Source: Antedon mediterranea
Taxonomy: Eukaryota > Echinodermata > Crinoidea > Comatulida > Antedonidae
Direction of reading: 5' to 3'
Assembly: GCF_964355755.1 (NCBI RefSeq)
Contig: NC_092676.1
Location: forward strand, 26,146,288 to 26,210,287
Length of the DNA: 64,000 bases
In this document: positions 63,451 to 64,000 of the stretch, one piece after another
Position numbering within the stretch: the first letter of the stretch is position 1
Layout: each line of letters starts with the position of its first letter
The notes under the pieces: model-generated
The model's database searches: none
Told to the model about the DNA's origin: nothing
Seen by the model: the letters and a program-made list of their open reading frames with translations, nothing else
Translations under genes and position numbers: made by a program

Positions 63451-64000
63451 ATTAACTTAATACTGTGTTGTAATTGTAATTTGGGTAATTTGTAAATGTT
63501 CTACAGACACACTTTTCCAAAAAAACAAAGAGACATATGTTTAACACTACGGTTAATCACATAGGAGGCACTTCTTCTTATATTATTATATTATACTTTA
63601 CTGTATATAAAAATAGCTATAATAATATAGCTTTGATATTTGTTATCTGTTACCTTGTGAACGATCTTTGCGCGGTCTAATGATGCCTTCTCTTGATGGG
63701 GGCCGTGTGGACACCAGCTTGACTCCAGCACGTACAGAGATGCTACCCTGGATTCGGCACTGTTCATCGTAAACATGGCCCGTTAAAACATGTACAGCGT
63801 GTTAAGGACAACTTTTTTTTCAATTTTACATTATTGATAGACAAAATTGTAAACATTTTACATATATTGATATAGTCAAGTTCTTCCCTATGTCAAAAAA
63901 GTGCCTTCTGGTTTGAGGTCACAGGTCAAAGATGAATTTTAGAAATTTTACTATTATAAATATTCATAAAACACAATGTTTACACTTTATGATTTGCACA

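Larger units (their letters stand above)
61690..63764 (-). other. Possible exon pair of an unidentified minus-strand gene
   Basis: Two GC-rich islands in AT-rich sequence: about 63657-63764 (donor GTAACA) and about 61690-61855 (acceptor GTTTGTAG, possible donor GTAGGG). They can be joined in two open frames. One reads RPPSREGIIRPRKD into PPRPRHAFLSFRPVPPPYM if the 33-bp palindrome and one duplicated 7-mer are left out. The other reads through the palindrome. I do not recognise the protein. Confidence 0.25.

Overview
This is a window of an AT-rich, intron-rich animal genome. Four protein-coding genes can be reconstructed by following open frames across GT/AG junctions whose phases match from exon to exon. 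Gene content, long repeat-filled introns, many small DNA-transposon relics and frequent AGGCCTA-type words suggest a marine invertebrate deuterostome, possibly an echinoderm. That assignment is an inference. No tRNA, rRNA or CRISPR array was seen.

Layout. (1) 584-5441, minus strand: 5' part of a katanin p60 AAA ATPase (KATNAL1-like); its last exons lie beyond the left edge. It carries two adjacent, intact versions of the Walker A/pore-loop exon only 59 bases apart, which look mutually exclusive. (2) 5447-11009: intergenic, with candidate katanin leader exons and tandem repeats. (3) 11010-32470, minus strand: complete REPS1-type protein (two EH domains, proline-rich linkers, C-terminal coiled coil) in 21 exons, about 1018 residues, including 15- and 40-nt micro-exons. 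Intron 12 holds a 2-kb foldback element. (4) 33652-57416, minus strand: complete membrane-anchored M1 aminopeptidase (aminopeptidase N type), 19 exons, about 968 residues. (5) Nested on the plus strand in the 10-kb intron that splits its zinc-binding region: a five-exon gene (43755-47142) for a tandem TIR-TIR protein ending in fifteen 15-residue Asp/His/Cys-rich repeats. A 3.6-kb TTAA-flanked element full of tandem repeats follows it directly. (6) 57417-64000: upstream of the aminopeptidase; few coding signals apart from a weak exon pair near 61.8 and 63.7 kb.

The three large genes have unrelated housekeeping or epithelial roles (microtubule severing, Ral/endocytosis signalling, peptide digestion) and show no operon-like logic. 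The nested TIR gene is the likely immune-type or NAD-linked component. Repeats are dense: at least 21 copies of one palindromic MITE, four or more other inverted-repeat families, and three copies of a 25-43 bp perfect palindrome (CATGGAG...CTCCATG), each between 7-bp direct duplications.

The best candidates for something undescribed are the duplicated katanin pore-loop exon, the nested TIR-TIR-repeat gene and the ultra-short palindromic insertions.
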